From: Chitinophaga varians
Lineage (GTDB): Bacteria; Bacteroidota; Bacteroidia; Chitinophagales; Chitinophagaceae
DNA length: 64,000 bases
Reading direction: 5' to 3'
NCBI RefSeq assembly: GCF_012641275.1
Contig: NZ_JABAIA010000001.1
Span: forward strand, 1,240,001 to 1,304,000
The notes beneath the pieces were generated by a model, which was not told the DNA's origin, searched no databases, and was given only the letters and a program-made list of their open reading frames with translations. How positions within the stretch are numbered: the stretch's first letter is position 1; each line of letters opens with the position of its first letter. Position numbers and translations under genes: made by a program. This document shows positions 62,462 to 64,000 of this stretch, one piece after another.

Positions 62462-64000
62462 CTATTTGGTAATTATTCCCAATTCGGCCACACTGGCCTG
62501 ATTGTCTTTTTCTGTAGCGGGCGTGAGCGCCACCAACCGGATAAATCTGGCTTTCACCGGGGCAAAGGTAACGGTCTGCTGCACCGGGTTGTTTTTGATA
62601 TTGGCGAAACTGCCGGTGGCTGCCGGTTGTCCCCAGCTTTTACCATCAGTGCTGGTGTAGAAAGCGTAACCGTAGATCACGCCACCAACATGCTCATTGG
62701 TGGTAGGCGTATAGGTGAACCCTTTCAGTGTCAGCGTTTCACCAAGGTCAACGTCCAGCTGATGCGGATACTGTGTCGATTTTTTGTCAGATGCCCACAC
62801 GGTGGCCGGATTCCCGTCGATAGCCCTGGCTGCTTCCGCAACGGCAGGAGCCACTACCTGCCATTTGGCGGGCGCTACGTCGAAACGGGCTTTCACTTCC
62901 GGACTGGCCGCATTCGTTTTACGCAGGAAAGCGCGGGCTTTCACCTCGCCGCCCTGTGGCAGGTTGATAACGGTCTGCGGTGTGTACAACGGAGACTGGA
63001 GCGTAGGCGCGGTGCCATCTGTCGTGTAATGTATTTCCGGATCGGCAGAGGCGGCGGTGATGGTCACCCTGCCATCTTTGTCGCGATGGATCTCCGGTGT
63101 GGCCAGCATACCGGGTGCTTCATACAGCTGTACTTCGCTGATCACCGGCGCCGCCTTGGCGTCTAATATATTAATATATACCTCGGTAGTGGTATAGTCC
63201 GGCAGGCGCAGAATGCGCTTGTGCCCGATAGTGGTTTCCCGGGCGATCTCCTTCTTCACGCCCTTGTCCAGAATTTCTACGCTGAAAGCGCTTACCCGCT
63301 GTCCCAGCGCGATGTACTCCTGTAACACCACCCGGTTGAAAGTCACCGGCTTTTTAAATGCCAGTTTCACCGTCGTTTTGGTGACGTTGTCCGGCGTAGC
63401 CCAGTAGGTAGCATTGGTACCATCCGTGAGATGGGACACTTTCACTTCAGGATTATTTTTACGTGTATCCGTTGCCGTTACTACCGCATTTTTTGCGAGA
63501 TTAGTTTTGAAGGAAGCGTCCAGCACGCGGCGCAGCTCCATCAAACGGGTGGAATCATTCGGATGGATCACCCCTTCCCGGTCAATCGGCACATTCAGGA
63601 TCAGGTTGCCGTTACGACCTACGGAACCATAGTAGATATCCAGCAGGGTATTGACAGGTTTCACCTTGTCATCGGTGTCCGGGCTGTAGAACCATCCCGG
63701 GCGGATAGACACGTCGCATTCTGCGGGTATCCATTTTTCACCGTCTTCATTGCCTTCGTTGAGCGATTTGGTGGGAGGGCCGCCCGCGCCGGGCGTAAAT
63801 CCTTTCACATTCAGCGTGCTCCAGTTAGTAGTGCCGGCAATGCCGTTTTCATTGCCCACCCAGCGGCAGCCGGGGCCTACGTCGCTGAAAATAACGGCGT
63901 TAGGCTGATGTTTATAGACTACTTTATGGAACAGGTCCCAGTCATAAGGCTGTTTGATGTTACCTCCGTTGGCGCCATCGAACCACTGCTCAAATACAGG
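62462..64000 (-). CDS. GH29-type alpha-L-fucosidase (5' partial)
   Basis: The frame runs open to the right edge of the window, so the N-terminus and probable signal peptide are missing; about 512 codons are visible. The first visible residues PVFEQWFDGANGGNIKQ contain the WFDGA segment that holds the catalytic nucleophile Asp in GH29. AVIFSDVGPGCRWVGNE and NGNLILNVPIDREGVI are also family features. After the catalytic part come a discoidin-like (F5/8 type C) domain (about residues 200-300 of the visible part), a chitobiase C-terminal-like domain (EIHYTTDGTAPT), and a second discoidin-like domain at the end. It should release L-fucose from host or plant glycans. Confidence 0.88.
   Translation of the reverse strand, partial: PVFEQWFDGANGGNIKQPYDWDLFHKVVYKHQPNAVIFSDVGPGCRWVGNENGIAGTTNWSTLNVKGFTPGAGGPPTKSLNEGNEDGEKWIPAECDVSIRPGWFYSPDTDDKVKPVNTLLDIYYGSVGRNGNLILNVPIDREGVIHPNDSTRLMELRRVLDASFKTNLAKNAVVTATDTRKNNPEVKVSHLTDGTNATYWATPDNVTKTTVKLAFKKPVTFNRVVLQEYIALGQRVSAFSVEILDKGVKKEIARETTIGHKRILRLPDYTTTEVYINILDAKAAPVISEVQLYEAPGMLATPEIHRDKDGRVTITAASADPEIHYTTDGTAPTLQSPLYTPQTVINLPQGGEVKARAFLRKTNAASPEVKARFDVAPAKWQVVAPAVAEAARAIDGNPATVWASDKKSTQYPHQLDVDLGETLTLKGFTYTPTTNEHVGGVIYGYAFYTSTDGKSWGQPAATGSFANIKNNPVQQTVTFAPVKARFIRLVALTPATEKDNQASVAELGIITK

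Overview
The window reads as chromosome of a Bacteroidota bacterium, most likely a Chitinophaga-like member of the Chitinophagaceae. The signs are: promoters of the TTTG / TAnnTTTG type, few Shine-Dalgarno sequences, a TonB-dependent receptor with a carboxypeptidase-regulatory-like N-terminal domain, many secreted proteins ending in aromatic residues, a eukaryote-like class Ia ribonucleotide reductase, and the Bacteroidota-type arginine route that carbamoylates an N-acylated ornithine. There are no rRNA genes, no complete insertion sequences and no CRISPR array. One tRNA is present, initiator tRNA-Met.

Layout. 1-1158: end of an ABC exporter (ATPase plus partial membrane subunit), minus strand. 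1159-5150: nrdB-nrdA with a palindrome and DnaA-box-like sites upstream and a long inverted repeat between the genes. 5223-6671: secreted coiled-coil/barrel protein. 6799-10760: an orphan VgrG-like spike protein with a C-terminal metzincin-type zinc protease signature, followed at once by a lipoprotein gene (candidate effector/immunity pair). 10999-16706: small membrane proteins, trmH, an AsmA-family protein and a frameshifted tail-fibre-like gene. 16784-22485: tolC-acrA-acrB type efflux operon with an upstream TetR-type palindrome. 22870-26704: lipA, a barrel protein, an OsmC-like protein and a DUF2851 protein. 26784-29553: SAM-I riboswitch with terminator controlling metB and hom. 29590-33236: repeat-rich stretch with maf, a UbiA-type prenyltransferase, a kdsC-like phosphatase and a DUF2520 protein. 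33237-39827: topA, a transglutaminase-like protein, a small Ala-rich lipoprotein, der, era, tRNA-fMet and ssb. 40031-42512: TPP riboswitch in front of a TonB-dependent receptor. 42587-52804: AT-rich accessory region with a two-gene secreted RHS/YD-repeat system, a partner gene, and gene remnants. 53677-62047: eight-gene arginine operon. 62462-64000: partial GH29 alpha-L-fucosidase.

How genes work together. The arginine operon holds every step from glutamate to arginine except carbamoyl-phosphate synthesis. metB and hom supply methionine precursors under SAM feedback. The TPP riboswitch implies that the receptor takes up thiamine or a thiamine precursor. The accessory loci with the clearest unexplored biology are the VgrG-protease/lipoprotein pair and the RHS pair with its AT-rich C-terminal tip and adjoining partner gene. 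Three candidate single-base frameshifts (near 11733, 15511 and 43390) may be real decay or assembly errors.

Limits: family names come from motif recognition by eye. No database search or structure prediction was run.
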